In this document: positions 34,861 to 46,812 of the stretch, piece after piece
Layout: each line of letters starts with the position of its first letter
How positions within the stretch are numbered: position 1 is the stretch's first letter
Origin: Sipunculus nudus
Taxonomy: Eukaryota > Annelida > Sipuncula > Golfingiida > Sipunculidae
Reading direction: 5' to 3'
DNA: 64,000 nucleotides
Assembly: GCA_026874595.1 (NCBI GenBank)
Contig: CM049316.1
Coordinates: 11,274,839-11,338,838 of the forward strand
Notes under the pieces: generated by a model
Told to the model about the DNA's origin: nothing
Database searches by the model: none
Seen by the model: the letters and a program-made list of their open reading frames with translations, nothing else
Program-made: the position numbers and the translations under genes

Positions 34861-36833
34861 GTATTACTAGTACACATTCTTGAAGTGATCTAGCTTCGTT
34901 GGTCGAAATCGCGTACGGAAAAGTCGTAGGCGATCTATTGAAGAGTATAATGTGCCCTATTTATCATTTAGGTATTTAGATAATTTGCAGTAAAACGGCT
35001 TTAACCTCTATAATGTGGGCACCCTTTGAGCTGGGCCACAATGCGTGCTATTGAAGGTAACGGCCGACACATACAGGGCTATCATCTGGATGGAAACATT
35101 GTTTCTCATTTTTGTACTGTTGTGTCACCCATATATAATCGTACTGGGAAGGGTCTGACTTTCAGAGACCTTCCTTCATTGAGCCGCTCTGGTATCTAAT
35201 TCATTAATAATGCACAAGGAAAATGACTGGCGTACACTTCCTCTACTCAAAGGCCGAAACGCATTCTTTATCAATATTGGCCATGCACTAAAACACATTT
35301 AAATTAAGTCACAAGTGAAAAAATCTTAGGGGATATAATGCAAACAGTCCATCATATACTTAAAAGCCATACATAAATACTATAGCTCCAATCTTCCCTG
35401 GGGTTGCTAGACGAAAAAAAAAACTAAGGAAAATGTGGAGACCCACTCACAAAAACAATACCAAATATATAATAACTTAAAATTCTAAATTATACTACAA
35501 GCTTAAAATATTGGTAATATTCATATGTCAATAGACACTTAGAAAATAGGAAGATGCCTTAACTTCGAAACCTGAGGAGATGTCCACATTTGCTGAGAAA
35601 ACATGTTCACATTATCTAAATATAATAAAGATCAGCAGCAGAACAAAAATGAGACACGCCAAATGTGCACACACATAATGTTAAAAATTCCCCCCCCCCC
35701 CTTTTTTTAATAATACTTTGGTCATGTTCGCGTTGGATCTCTAGTACCACTGTTCTTCCAAAATTGATATTTGGTCAGCGTTATAGTCACAGATGACAGA
35801 TTTGCAAATAGTATTTTATTTTTCTTTAAATAAGGCTCAAGACCTATTCCTTGTATAGAGTTCTGCCCCTGATGCGGTACATTCTGGTACAGCTGATGTT
35901 CCAAAATTGATTTTATGGGGCAAGTGACATATTTCCACCTGATATTAATTCTTTGTTTTTGTCTAATTATCATGGTCTTACATCCCATTACCTTTCCCCT
36001 ATTATCGCTCAGTCACGGGCACCGAGGACCCTCCCAGTGACCGCTCGGCCATTGCAAACATCTGCTTTTACCTCGTATTTTATTTTAGGTTTGCGGTGAC
36101 ATACACAGTAAGAATAATGCTGTAGCATTTCAAGATAATCGAGAGACACGAGAATGAGTTTTCTCTCCCTCTACTGGTTTCTGTTGGGAGCCATGTTCTC
36201 GAATGTTCAAGATGGGGATTTTTTTTTCTAGATGACGTTACAATAGATGGAACGCCAGAGCCATGCTAACCACAACACATAACCGTCCCCTTTAGCATTC
36301 CAGTAGCAAATGTGTTATTTTAAAAATCAATATCTGTGGCGGTACCGTACTCTTTCGCCTCTTGTGTAGTGTTTAAAAACGATTGCCCTTTGATATAGTC
36401 TCGGCTAAATTGATATCTTATTATATAAAAACAGGAGTTTTCAATGTTAACCAAGGCAATTAGTTGGTATGAGCTTCATATGATAGGAAACCGCATCCGG
36501 ATGAGGTCGATCGATGCACTGCAGATAAAACCTGGCAATATCGATCGATTTCAAGTAGCTCACAACTGCACTGCTGTACTGACTAAAGGTGTTATTATAC
36601 ACTCCATTAATACAGATGATGCAAAGCTGTTGTGTACGATCCCATGACAGCTGCTAGCGTAATGTACGTCTTTGTAGTTTAACCGTATGTACTCAGTGCT
36701 TATGTTATGGGTCATTACTCAAAGGGTCACTTGGTGCAGTCCCATCGATAACACTAAAATAGCCGTACATATTTTTTGCACATACTCTTTCTGTATAAAT
36801 AATCCACTCTCCTGATGACCTGAAAGACATAGC

Positions 36834-36872
<39 letters not shown>

Positions 36873-38048
36873 CAATTTGTTTATTATTTATTATATCATA
36901 TTAGTTTATTAAAGTTTAAGATGTATTTTATTAAATTCGTCTGTGTTACATTCGCGTATTTGTGGTTATAAATTCTGGTCACATCTCCGATCTTCGCATG
37001 ACTTTGCACATTATTTTATTACATATTAAATTATATTTTATCATATTTTCACGGTAAAATGAAATGGCAGTTTGTAAATTTTTTCATTTACTTATACCTC
37101 TGTGAGTTGCTTTGCCTTTCTCGGTTATAATTAGTATAGTTTGTATATTTAATTTATTTATTTAAATTAAAACAGAAACCATAATATGGTTTATTTTCCT
37201 TTGGATCTGTTTATTCCTGCAACAGCCGGGAAAAAACTGCAAATTAGATTTTCTTTTAAAAGGAAAAGTATTTCACTCTCTAGAAGAACAAAGTCTGATG
37301 TTAAAGAGGTAAATTACAACGCGGGAAGATAAAAGCACTGTAACGGAATTACTTCGATTTTTTTCTATAATGAGAATCAAAAGGGAGAGGCTTTTTACTG
37401 AACCAGCAACCTCATGAACAATACATGTGAAACAGCTAATCCATATACACGGCACAACTCCGACCTGCTGCGGTAACTATAGCAACCATATTCACAAGCC
37501 CTTGCAAGAAACCTGAGCCCTGTATAAAATAAACAAAGGGTTTCTGGGTGTTTTTGTTAATCCATTCCTCGGATGGGACCAACACAGTAAACCCCTATTT
37601 AACTCTCGTTCCCTTGGTGATTATCAGATTTTCCACTTTACCGGCAGATAACATAAGCAGATACGGAATATTGTCGGCTCATGTTAATAAGATCGGATGA
37701 AATCAGGCTAAGACTTTTAAATGGCAAGAGTAATTTATTTCAACTCCGTCACGTAGAGTAACAAATTTGTGCTATTATCCTGATAAATCCATTTCATCTT
37801 ACTGTCCGATTTCACGCGAATGCGCAAACATGTCCGGAGTTTTTTAACGTAAAATTCCCATCGCACACCCATTACTGATCATAGGTAATGAGGACGATAA
37901 ATTGGTAATTGACCGCACCACCACAGCCCAAATGTGCCGCCCTTTTCACCTAATTATTATAATGAGACCCCAAAACGCTCCTTTACAAAAGGCTTTCTAA
38001 GCCCATGGTAGCGAGAGCTACAACACAATAGTGACGTCACAAAGGTCG
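34861..38048. other. intergenic DNA, no gene seen
   Basis: Contains C12 at 35690-35701 and (TA)n at 36836-36870. Otherwise it is mixed to AT-rich spacer with no supported exon. Confidence 0.55.
36836..36870. repeat. (TA)n microsatellite
   Basis: About 35 bp of TA dinucleotides. Confidence 0.95.
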
Positions 38049-38078
38049 ATGACGTATAATGTCGCATTGTTGACGTCA
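38032..38078. promoter_or_regulatory. paired CRE octamers TGACGTCA
   Basis: Perfect TGACGTCA palindromes lie at 38032-38039 and 38071-38078, with a half-site TGACGT at 38050-38055 between them. This is the binding sequence of CREB/ATF-type bZIP factors. Two full sites within 47 bp are unlikely by chance at this base composition, and they overlap the candidate first exon. Confidence 0.45.
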
Positions 38079-38186
38079 TCAACTGGGATCGCTATTTCTC
38101 TGTTCTCAAGTGTTGAGTTTATCGCAGTCATTGTGAACTGTTTTGCTATATTTTATATTATTTGTCTAATACGAATTACGCGCCTG
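38049..38186 (+). CDS. candidate first exon with signal-anchor segment (hypothetical)
   Basis: From ATG 38049 the frame codes 46 residues ending at CTG|GTAAGA, a good splice donor, in phase 0. Residues ~21-41 are strongly hydrophobic (VEFIAVIVNCFAIFYIICLI) and are followed by RITRL, as in an N-terminal membrane anchor. The frame itself stays open to 38438, but the last 84 codons have no recognisable character. No following exon was found and no homology is recognised. Overlap with the CRE cluster would suit a promoter-proximal exon. It may equally be a chance frame. Confidence 0.2.
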
Positions 38187-38438
38187 GTAAGACATTATAA
38201 TTCACTCGGTAGTCGGAGGAAAGGCTCCTGTGACCTTTGGCCCAGAACTTTCTTATACTGTCTCCTTTGTATAAAAAATATTCCAGAAAACATGCCGACT
38301 AGGATTCTGGTACAAACTACACGTGTTCTGTTTGGGAGAGGTCTTACAAATTATGTAAGTTATGTTATTGTAAGGCGACTGACGGTTTACAGTAATATCG
38401 GCGACCTGATTAGCTGCACGGAACAGTTATGCTCATGA

Positions 38439-41400
38439 TTATTTAATTAATGAATAAGCTATTAAGGTCACTTAGAGTTCATGGTGAGGTCATTTACGTT
38501 TTTTTATTACTTTTTATCAAAATAAACCAGTGCACAGAAGAAAAAAAATACATATATTTTTGATCCCTTGATGATCTTGGAGTCGTTAGATGTCTGAATA
38601 CGGCATCCAACCTACATACAGGAAGTTTTAATATTATTTAGTAAAAAGGTGATGGCGCTGGCTTTAAATAATAAAAAAAAGTGTGTCAAATACATCTTAT
38701 ATTTGATGCGATCACATGTCCAACGGGCTGGTCTTGCAGTATACCTGATCGCCGTGTTTGATAGACCTTCTTTGGTTATATGCTATGATCCAGCCGTATC
38801 GCTCTGGGATTGCGGGAATAATTTATGGTCCACACGGAAAATTGGACCGACTCTAAAGCATTGACGAATGCATATTTATAAACTCGCCTGCAGATAACAA
38901 GATATTGGTCGAACCAAAAAACACGACGGATTTCATAGGAACTACATGTAAATAGCTATCTCCCTAAATATAATCCGCACACTCGGTTTAAAGTGATTGA
39001 AGGTATTGAGAGGAAATTACTCATTTTGTGTGATATTTATGTATTACATTGTGCATCACAAGGCCTAACGTACTGCAGTTGAAATCTCTTAATCATACGC
39101 CATTCATGACTGCAGAATGACATAAAATGAAAGACGACTGGGAGAGCACGTGACCATCAATGGGTAGCAGCTGGCTTTAAATGCATACCGGGATATATCC
39201 TTATTGACAGTTGCATCATTAAAATGGCTCCTTGGGGACAAATTGTCCTTTAAAAGAGAAGAGTAGAATGGACACAAAAGGAACTAATAATTTATATTGA
39301 CAATACGACCAGTTCTGCCTTGAGGAATCATGATTCCCAGATTGCTGCACGGGGAATGTTCAGTTCTGAAAACAAGAGCTCGGCCAATAGGCGGGCCCTC
39401 GATGAAATAGACCCCAAGTGGAACGAAAATGCAAGTCTGGAAAACTTCCCTGGGTCTGGCAATTTATACTTGCCTTCAGATTAGTAATACACGAGCGATA
39501 AATCGGCGCAGACGGCATGTACCTTCGTAAATTGCCTGCGATTCAGCAAATTACTTGCCTTTATAAAAGGGGGCAAAAAGCCGAAGCCATTTGCTTTTGC
39601 CGTTATTAGATCATTTGGGCGTAAAATCTCCGGGTGCATGCTGTTCCGTTACCGGCCGAAATCATGGATTATTTAAATATTGATCAAAACTAAATGTCAA
39701 GAATTTTGACTGATTAACCAGATCACACGCAGCCATGTCGGGAGTCCCTCGTGATATTTGAGAGCAGGCAGTCTGGGGTCTCCTATGAATTCTTGAATAA
39801 ACCCGCTGAAATAGCTACAGATATGACCATACAATTTGCTCAGAGTAATGAGTGCATCTGGTTTCTCCTCATGTTTGATAGATCTTTGTAATGTTTCGTG
39901 TATAATCTGCTTTAGTTTCCATGGTTTCATTAAGTATAGACTTTCTTTCTTATATTCCTTATATATGGTTTGTAAAGAGAAGAATCACGTGCCCGCTCAG
40001 TGAAATGTATTTTTACCGATATCATTAACATTATCACAGCTGTTTGTCTTTTTTTTAGGAAATAATTAATCCAAAATATCTTAATTATGCTCAATGCGAT
40101 TTTGTGGGTTGTTCAGCCATGGACCAAGAAACAGTTCGTCCTATTTTTTAAGGCGGATGGATTAATGTAATACAGATCTTTGTCCGGTTCGAGTCAAATT
40201 TATCCCTGCTTACATATCATTCAGTTTCTTTGTCGAAATTATATCAAATTGTATCAAAACTAATTTTCTGAGCATTTTGGAGGTATTGTGCTAACAAACA
40301 AACAGACTATCCTTTTAACTTTTATTGTCTGTTCAACCCTTGAGATACAAAATCTAATCGTATCTCCATGGTTTATCACAATCTCTGAAATAATCTGAAT
40401 GAAATGTTATTAAATGAACTGAAATTATGTTAAATCTGATGTGTAGGACATATAGGCAGAGAACAATTAATTACATATATTTTAAATCGGATTTGGTTGC
40501 GCTTCCAGGTCTTGTTTCAATTCGATAACATTGTTTCTTAGTTATTTTTGTACTGTCGGATGCAGTTACTCAGTATTTACAACATCACGATTACGTGTAT
40601 CCCGTCATCATAATTAAAATGTAATGCAATATTAAAGGGCAATGACGTCATCGCAGTGGTATCGTATTTCCGGTTGTTCAACATTTGTGCTCAGTTTATT
40701 CTTTCTACCAATTAGGAATAATCTTTTTCAGAATAATTTCGATATGGTGTCTTTCTCTTGCAAGACATCAGCCTGATCGGAATTTTGCAGACACACATGA
40801 GACTGTTGTTGCATAATCACAGTCCTGACAGCTTGGTAACAAACTCCTAGTAGTCCGGGCAAGGACATCTGCTCATCCTTGCCAGTTCTTGTTAATCCTC
40901 TGGATTATTGCGCCTTCAGCTAAAAGTCAAGACGATGTACGGTACTCTTATATTATACTCTTATATACTACGGTATATTCCATAAAACGTATCAATATTC
41001 ATAATTATCTTATAAATATTAAAATTATACATCCGTTCTCACAGGCCTGAGTTAAAAATGAACGCCTAGGTGCCGGAATTGGATTCAGGTTATCACTCTC
41101 TTCCAAAGAACGCCGCTCGGGTCTACCGGAAAACAACCAAGTAACGCACTGTACCAGCCCCAGTAACACCATCCTGCGTCCACATGCATTTTACTGTCAT
41201 GTATATGAAGAAGTAGTAACGGCGTTCCAACCAGTGTTTCAATAACGCTGATTTTTATAATATCAATCAAAATAGTGAGATAAATGTTATTAAATGTTTT
41301 TATAATATAACATTTGTAATAATAATGGGTGCAACAGATGTGGAAATAGTTCCATACGTGATTATCATTTGATCTTCAAGATCTGTGCGAGTGCGCTTGT

Positions 41401-41780
41401 GGATATGGTTGCGGACGTCTCTCTCTCTCCCTCGCTCGTACATAATTGTTGGGTAAAGGCTCCATGCATGAGAGAAGATTAATTATGTTTTAGATGTATC
41501 TAGTTGTCTGATGGACCTATTTACGTAACACCAAACCCCTAATATACGAAAGTCCGCAACAAGTTTTTAATTTAAAATTGATCACGGATAAAGATCCACA
41601 ACAAGTGACCCATGGGTCATGACGCTCAGCTGACTGGGAAGAGATTCACAAAAGGAAATTTTATCATCAGAATGGTAGATACCCATTCAACTGAAGCATC
41701 AAACAGATTAACCAACAGGCAAAGATTTAGTCTGTATTTATATATCTGAAAAATAGAGAAAAAATGTGTAAACTTTAAAA
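38439..41780. other. intergenic DNA, no gene seen
   Basis: Mixed-composition spacer with a TGACGTCA octamer at 40643-40650. The stretch 39100-39660 is less AT-rich and repeat-free and could contain regulatory DNA, but nothing in it is diagnostic. Confidence 0.5.
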
Positions 41781-42185
41781 ACTAGAATACGGGTAGCCGA
41801 CTAGTGACTACGTGTATCTGCCAAAATCAGAGTGAAGTGAGGCATGGATTGAGTGGCAAGGGGAAACAGAGTGAGGTATGTTGCATATTAGCATGGATGT
41901 CTGCAGCCTAAATGTGTATGTAGGTTGTGCAACCTACCACAAATCCAGAAAGCTGTCCAAGTTGTATACATATGCAAAATTTTAGGCAGAAAAGTCAAAC
42001 CACTACATGGATATGAGTGATTTTAGCCCACGGCAGACAAACAGACAGACGCTGCGCAAAAATGGTTGCAGTTTTGTGTATGATAAAGACCTATGTGAGA
42101 TCTAAACACAAGCACAATTTTGGCCCAATCGGTCAAATGGTTCCTGAGATATTAGCTTGGATGTGTGCAGCGTTAACTAGAATGT

Positions 42186-42912
42186 AGGTGGCGCCACCTG
42201 TCATAAAATCAAGAAAGCTATCCAGGATGTATAAACCTGCAAAATTTTAGGCAGTTATGTCAAACCACTACAGAGAAATGAGTGATTTTAGGCCACGGCA
42301 GACCAACAGACAGACGCTGTGCAAAATGTGCAAAAATGGTTGCAGGTGGCCCCTCCAGTTTTGTGTATGATAAAGACCTATGTGAGATCTATTCACATGC
42401 AAAATTTTGGCCCAATCGTTCAAACGGTTCCCGAGAAATGAGCTTGGATGTGTGCAGCATTAACTAGAATAAAGGTGGCGCCACCTGTCATAAAATCAAG
42501 AAAGCTATCCAGGATGTATAAAACTGCAAAATTTTAGGCAGATATGTCAAACCACTGCCAAGATGTGAGTGACTTTATTGCACGGCAGACAAACAGACAG
42601 ACGCTGTGCAAAAATGGTTGCAGGTGGCGCCACCAGTTTAGCGTATGATAAAGAGCTGCGTTAGATCTATATACATGCAAAATTTTGGCCCGATCGGTCA
42701 AACGGTTCCCAAAATATGAGCTTGGATGTCATCAGCGTGAATGAGAATGTAGGTGGCGCCACCTGTCATAAAATCAAGAAAGCTATCCAGGATGTATACG
42801 CATGCCGAATTTCAGGTGAATTAGTCAATTCACTGCAAAGATATGAGTGATTTTAACCAAAGGCAGATGAACAGATGGACACTGTGCAAACATGGTTACA
42901 GGTGGCGCCACC
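42186..42912. repeat. ~285-bp tandem repeat block with regularly spaced AGGTGGCGCCACCT palindromes
   Basis: The 14-bp palindrome AGGTGGCGCCACCT occurs at 42186-42199, 42473-42486 and 42751-42764. Its 12-bp core also occurs at 42623-42634 and 42901-42912, with a decayed site near 42337. Successive sites are 129-151 bp apart. Each repeat also contains ATAAAATCAAGAAAGCTATC and ACAGACAGACGCTG. Confidence 0.9.
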
Positions 42913-43065
42913 ATTTTTTGTGTATGTTATAGAGCTATCCAAGGGCTACATTAGTATAAATTTTATTTCCTGATCAGTCAAACGGTTCCCGAGATATGAG
43001 CTTGGAAAGCTGATAAAATCAAGTCCCAGAGGAGCTCTCTGGAAACGAACGCGGCAACGGCGGAG

Positions 43066-44084
43066 GAACCCGGTCAAAAACATAGTATCCACAAAACTTC
43101 GTTTTGGCGGGTACAAAAATACAGGTGGCTCCACCAGTCTGCAGAAACTAATAAAAACACTTAAAAACATCAATATCCATGCAAAGAATCATGGTGATCT
43201 CCCCATTAGTTGTTCAGATACTTCAGCTTTTGTATCAAATTGTCCATTATTCTGAGGGATACTTTGGAGTCCTATAGCTTGAAGGATATGGGTAACAGAG
43301 ACCTAATTTTAAGTTTCCACAGGCACTTTTCATGGGCCTTCTTGCATGACAAGAATGAAGATTCTAGGTCCAGTTGTTGCGATTTGTACCCTGTTGACAG
43401 ATAACCACGTCTTTAAAGGTATCAAAAAAAGAGAAAAAAAATCGTAAAAATTTGAAAAAAATAGAGGTGGCGCACCCAGTCTGCAGGTACTGATGAAACA
43501 CCTCTTGATCAATATGTATGCCAAAAATCATGACCATCAGTGTTGTAGTTATTTAGATGTTGCAGTTTGTTTTTATCAAATTTTCCATTATTCTGGGGGG
43601 TTATTGGGAGCCCCCCATAGCTCAAAGGATATGGGTAACAGAGACCTTATTTCAGATTTCCATGCAGACTTTTTATGGACCTCTCAGTGTGTCAAGAATG
43701 AAGATTCTAGGTCCAGTCTTTATGATTTGTGCCCTGTTAACAGCTGTTCACATTTTTAAAGGTCTCAAAAATAGAGAAAAAAATTGGTAAAAAATCGAAA
43801 AATACAGGTGGCGCCACCAGTCTGCAGGAAGTGATTGAACATCTCATGATCAATATGTATGCCAAAAATCATGACCATCAGTCAAGTAGTTAATGAGATA
43901 TTGAAGTTTTTGTATGAAATTTTTGACTTTTCTGGGGGGTACTTTGGGGCCCCATAGCTCGAAGGATATGGGTAACAGAGACCTAATTTCTGGTTTCTAA
44001 GAAGATTTTTCATGGACCTCTCAGAATCCCAAGTTACAAGGTTCTAGGTTCAGCGGTTACGATTTGTGCCTGGTTAACGGACGG
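43066..44084. repeat. ~341-bp tandem repeat block
   Basis: Three diverged copies, each opening with a GGTGGCGCCACC-like site plus AGTCTGCAG and continuing through ATCATGACCATCAGT, GATATGGGTAACAGAGACC and AGAATGAAGATTCTAGGTCC or a variant. The exact palindrome survives in the last copy (43807-43818). Confidence 0.9.
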
Positions 44085-44159
44085 ACAGACGGACAGACGG
44101 ACGACGGACAAAGAGTGATCGCTATAGCTCAGATGACTTTCAGTCAGCTGAGCTAAAAA

Positions 44160-45845
44160 CTGGGGATCTGAGTCCAGGGAACGTGCCCATGTTTAGGCCA
44201 GGATTATGCTTTGTTGTTATCTCATTATTATACGAGTTCTTAAGCTTTGTTGTGCTACTGTGGCTCCATGTCTAGCCATTAGAATATCAATATACCGATA
44301 CGAGCATTATACGCTTATAACTGAACGTGTTATCACATGTATTGAAGCGGCATGAAGGGAGGACACGACGATGTTAATCATACCCAACATGTAAGGTGGT
44401 ACAACTTTCATTAACTCTCCGGGGATAAGAGAGCTTTCATACACTGAAGCCCACCGTCCAGCTAAATAAGGATAATGATATAGATGGAGGTAATCATATT
44501 ATGGCTAGGAGAGGAGAATCCGATCCCGGATTTTAATTACGTCTGAGGGAAGGTAATAAGACGACAATTACATCTAGGTTTTGAAAATGAATGATAAGTG
44601 GTTTGTATGACCTAGCAGGGTTATCAAAGGAAGTAGTTCGGTTGGATAGTTTGTGAGAGTAAGAAATTGCAGAAAATTGTAGACGAGTAAAGGAGGGTAT
44701 CTGATCACGTAGACTGGCTCCATACTTAATTATTTCCTTACAGTAGCCGACAGATTTTCAAAAGGATAAAACCTTTGAAATTTGAATACCAGTGAGCGGA
44801 TCAAATTCGATTACAAACTTAGGTTAATAATAAGCGGTGTCCTGGCAAGCAGAGCATGGAGTAAATCTGTGCGTTTAATTGAAAAAGAAACCTGCTACAC
44901 ATCCTGGCTCAATAGAGATACTTTTAGCACCATAATGGACTTATATCCGACGCCGGTATGAATTTGCATCGACCCAAACATTGTTGAACTATGCTCTGTT
45001 CAAACTAGACCTTCAGCCTAATTAATTTCTTGCGGTTATATTTTCATGTAGATAAGCTAAAAGGCCAGCCATGCATCTAACAAACTTATCTTAGAATGAC
45101 AGTGGGCTTATTGACTGCGTGTCCAGCAGTTTACAAAGTTTTATTATGAGCAATAGCATGGATTTATCACGTGGCCAGTCCATCCGACAATAAAGAAAAC
45201 GTGACATTCGTGTTTTTTTAAACGGGAACTGCAGGTGATCCAAAATCTAGCGCTCAGTTGGAACTTTTTTAAACGTGTCGTGCAGTTGTAATTAATTTCA
45301 TTTACATAACAGGGGTTACGATGTGTAAGGTGAGAGCAGTATACTTTTCACCTTGTTTGTATACAGTATTATTATCTTCGATAAAGTAATACTGTATTGG
45401 ATGACATTCATGCAATTTTTTTTTTCAAACTTTTTTTTTCAGTTAGAAAAGGTTTATAGTCATCAATGGCCGTAATTTTTTTCCATATATACTAAACAAT
45501 ACCGAAAATAAGACACAGAAACTACATTGATTAAAATTGTATTTTTTTAAACAGTCTGAAAGACACTTGCGGATTTGTAAGATTATCTTGAATAGAGTTC
45601 ACTTAAATAATAACAAATCAATCTTATCTTAAGGATACCTTCATCATTCATTACCCCAGTGTCTCCCGCAGGCCATGGATCTATCTTAATTTAAGGTAAA
45701 ACTTAACTTATATTAGAATTTTAACTAATATTTAAATTTGGTACATTTAATTGGTACATACGAATCAATCATAATATTTGATGCAAATTCAGAAAATAAG
45801 TTCATAAAGCTGGTTCATAACCTGGTGATGTTTCATCATCATCTG
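44160..45845. other. intergenic DNA, no gene seen
   Basis: No exon recognised. 44400-45250 is repeat-free mixed sequence and 45250-45840 is strongly AT-rich. Confidence 0.55.
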
Positions 45846-45848
45846 TAA

Positions 45849-46402
45849 AGCCGTGGTCCCAATCCGCCGTATTTGCGAGTGCGTGCCGTCTACTTGCAAA
45901 AACGTTGGCAAAACGTTGGGATCCGTACGTGGTCAGTACCGCCTCAGTAAGGATTTGGGAGCACGCAGACATGCAGCACTTTTAGTGCAGGAGGAACTTT
46001 CGCTGCGTTCGGGCTGTGTTTGGGCTACGGATTCACCCCCGACATTTGGCGGAAAAACTCACGTTCATCGCACTTACACGCACTTGCAACATGCGAGTGA
46101 GTAAGGACACCGTGCGTGAGCAGCACGTGTAAGTACTGCCTCCGTACGACAACGTGGCAATCGCACGGAGATCGTACGTCACGAGCGGGTTGTATGCACG
46201 TACAACTCACCACGTGCGCATCGTACGATGCACGCAAACGCTCACGGGCCACGTACTTACACCTTGCGCTAATTGCGTTGACGCACTCCATCCCTACTCT
46301 TGCCACTCCCTCCCCACGTTTTCAGAAAAAAGGCGGCCGTGGCCTCCCCAAAAAACGTACGGACTGAAAAAAAACCCCGCACGGTGGGTTGTGGCCGGGG
46401 CT
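45849..46402. mobile_element. CpG-rich PIF/Harbinger-like MITE, 554 bp
   Basis: The left end AGCCGTGGTCCCAATCCGCC faces the inverted right end AGCCCCGGCCACAACCCACC, with 16 of the first 22 positions matching. It is flanked by TAA on both sides (45846-45848 and 46403-46405). A 3-bp TAA/TTA target duplication is the signature of PIF/Harbinger. The interior is unusually CpG-rich for this window, with at least seven CGTAC words and CACGTG sites. The open frames across 45853-46405 are products of this GC-rich composition, since no transposase or Myb-like motif is visible. Confidence 0.65.
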
Positions 46403-46547
46403 TAAGGCGGGTTCCAGTAAATGCTTTCTCGGCGGTACAGAATGGCTGTCACACAAATGTTGTGGTTGAAACATTGTCAAGCATTACAATATTATGTTCT
46501 GTCTACCGCAGCAGGAAATTTTCATTTATTTTTAAGTCATTTACTGC

Positions 46548-46812
46548 CGAAAATAATTTTCTTGAAAAGGTAATATTTCTTTTCCGAAGAAATATTTCTC
46601 TTGAGAAGAAATCATCAAGATATTTTTTTACTAAAAAAATATATCTAGATTTCTTAAGACAAGATATATATTATCTTATCATGACAAAACTTTCGTTCAT
46701 CATAATATCCAAGTTTCTTTATTTTTGCAATAAAAGTATCTTTTTCTGATAGCAAGAAAAAATAGGGAGGGGGGCAAGAAAATTTATCTTTTCAAGAATA
46801 TTATTTTTTGCG
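46548..46812. mobile_element. AT-rich hairpin-dense MITE
   Basis: The left arm CGAAAATAATTTTCTTGAAA continues AAGGTAA, and the inverted right arm reads CGCAAAAAATAATATTCTTG then AAAAGATAA. That gives about 30 bp of terminal inverted repeat with few mismatches. Inside are stacked small hairpins, for example AATATTTCTT (46572-46581) facing AAGAAATATT (46587-46596) across 5 bp. No coding capacity. Superfamily unknown. Confidence 0.55.

Larger units (their letters stand above)
41781..44159 (+). mobile_element. composite Helentron-like element with two palindrome-bearing minisatellites
   Basis: The left end ACTAGAATACGGGT is fixed by the truncated copy at 29489. The right end is a (GACG/GACA)n stretch, then a hairpin (44126-44138 paired with 44142-44154, 12 of 13 bp, 3-bp loop), then AGCTAAAAA. 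The first half is a ~285-bp repeat in about three copies, each holding two copies of a GGTGGCGCCACC palindrome. The second half is a ~341-bp repeat in about three copies (palindrome sites near 43124, 43466 and 43807) with the shared words GATATGGGTAACAGAGACC and AATATGTATGCCAAAAATCA. Ends are asymmetric rather than inverted repeats, and no Rep-helicase frame is present. Helentron-type rolling-circle origin is inference from the hairpin end and internal satellites. Confidence 0.6.

Noticed and set aside
36812-36835. CTGATGA followed by GAAA, considered as a hammerhead ribozyme core
   Set aside because: No stem II and no flanking stems I or III can be formed. The similar word near 43486 fails in the same way.
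22998-44159. Regular repeats considered as CRISPR arrays
   Set aside because: Units are 140-340 bp without unique spacers, and the genome is eukaryotic with SINEs and introns. They are minisatellites.
45853-46749. Several overlapping open frames of 83-149 residues
   Set aside because: They lie in the CpG-rich MITE and the adjoining MITE, occur on both strands and in several frames, and carry no domain. Long frames are expected from the composition.
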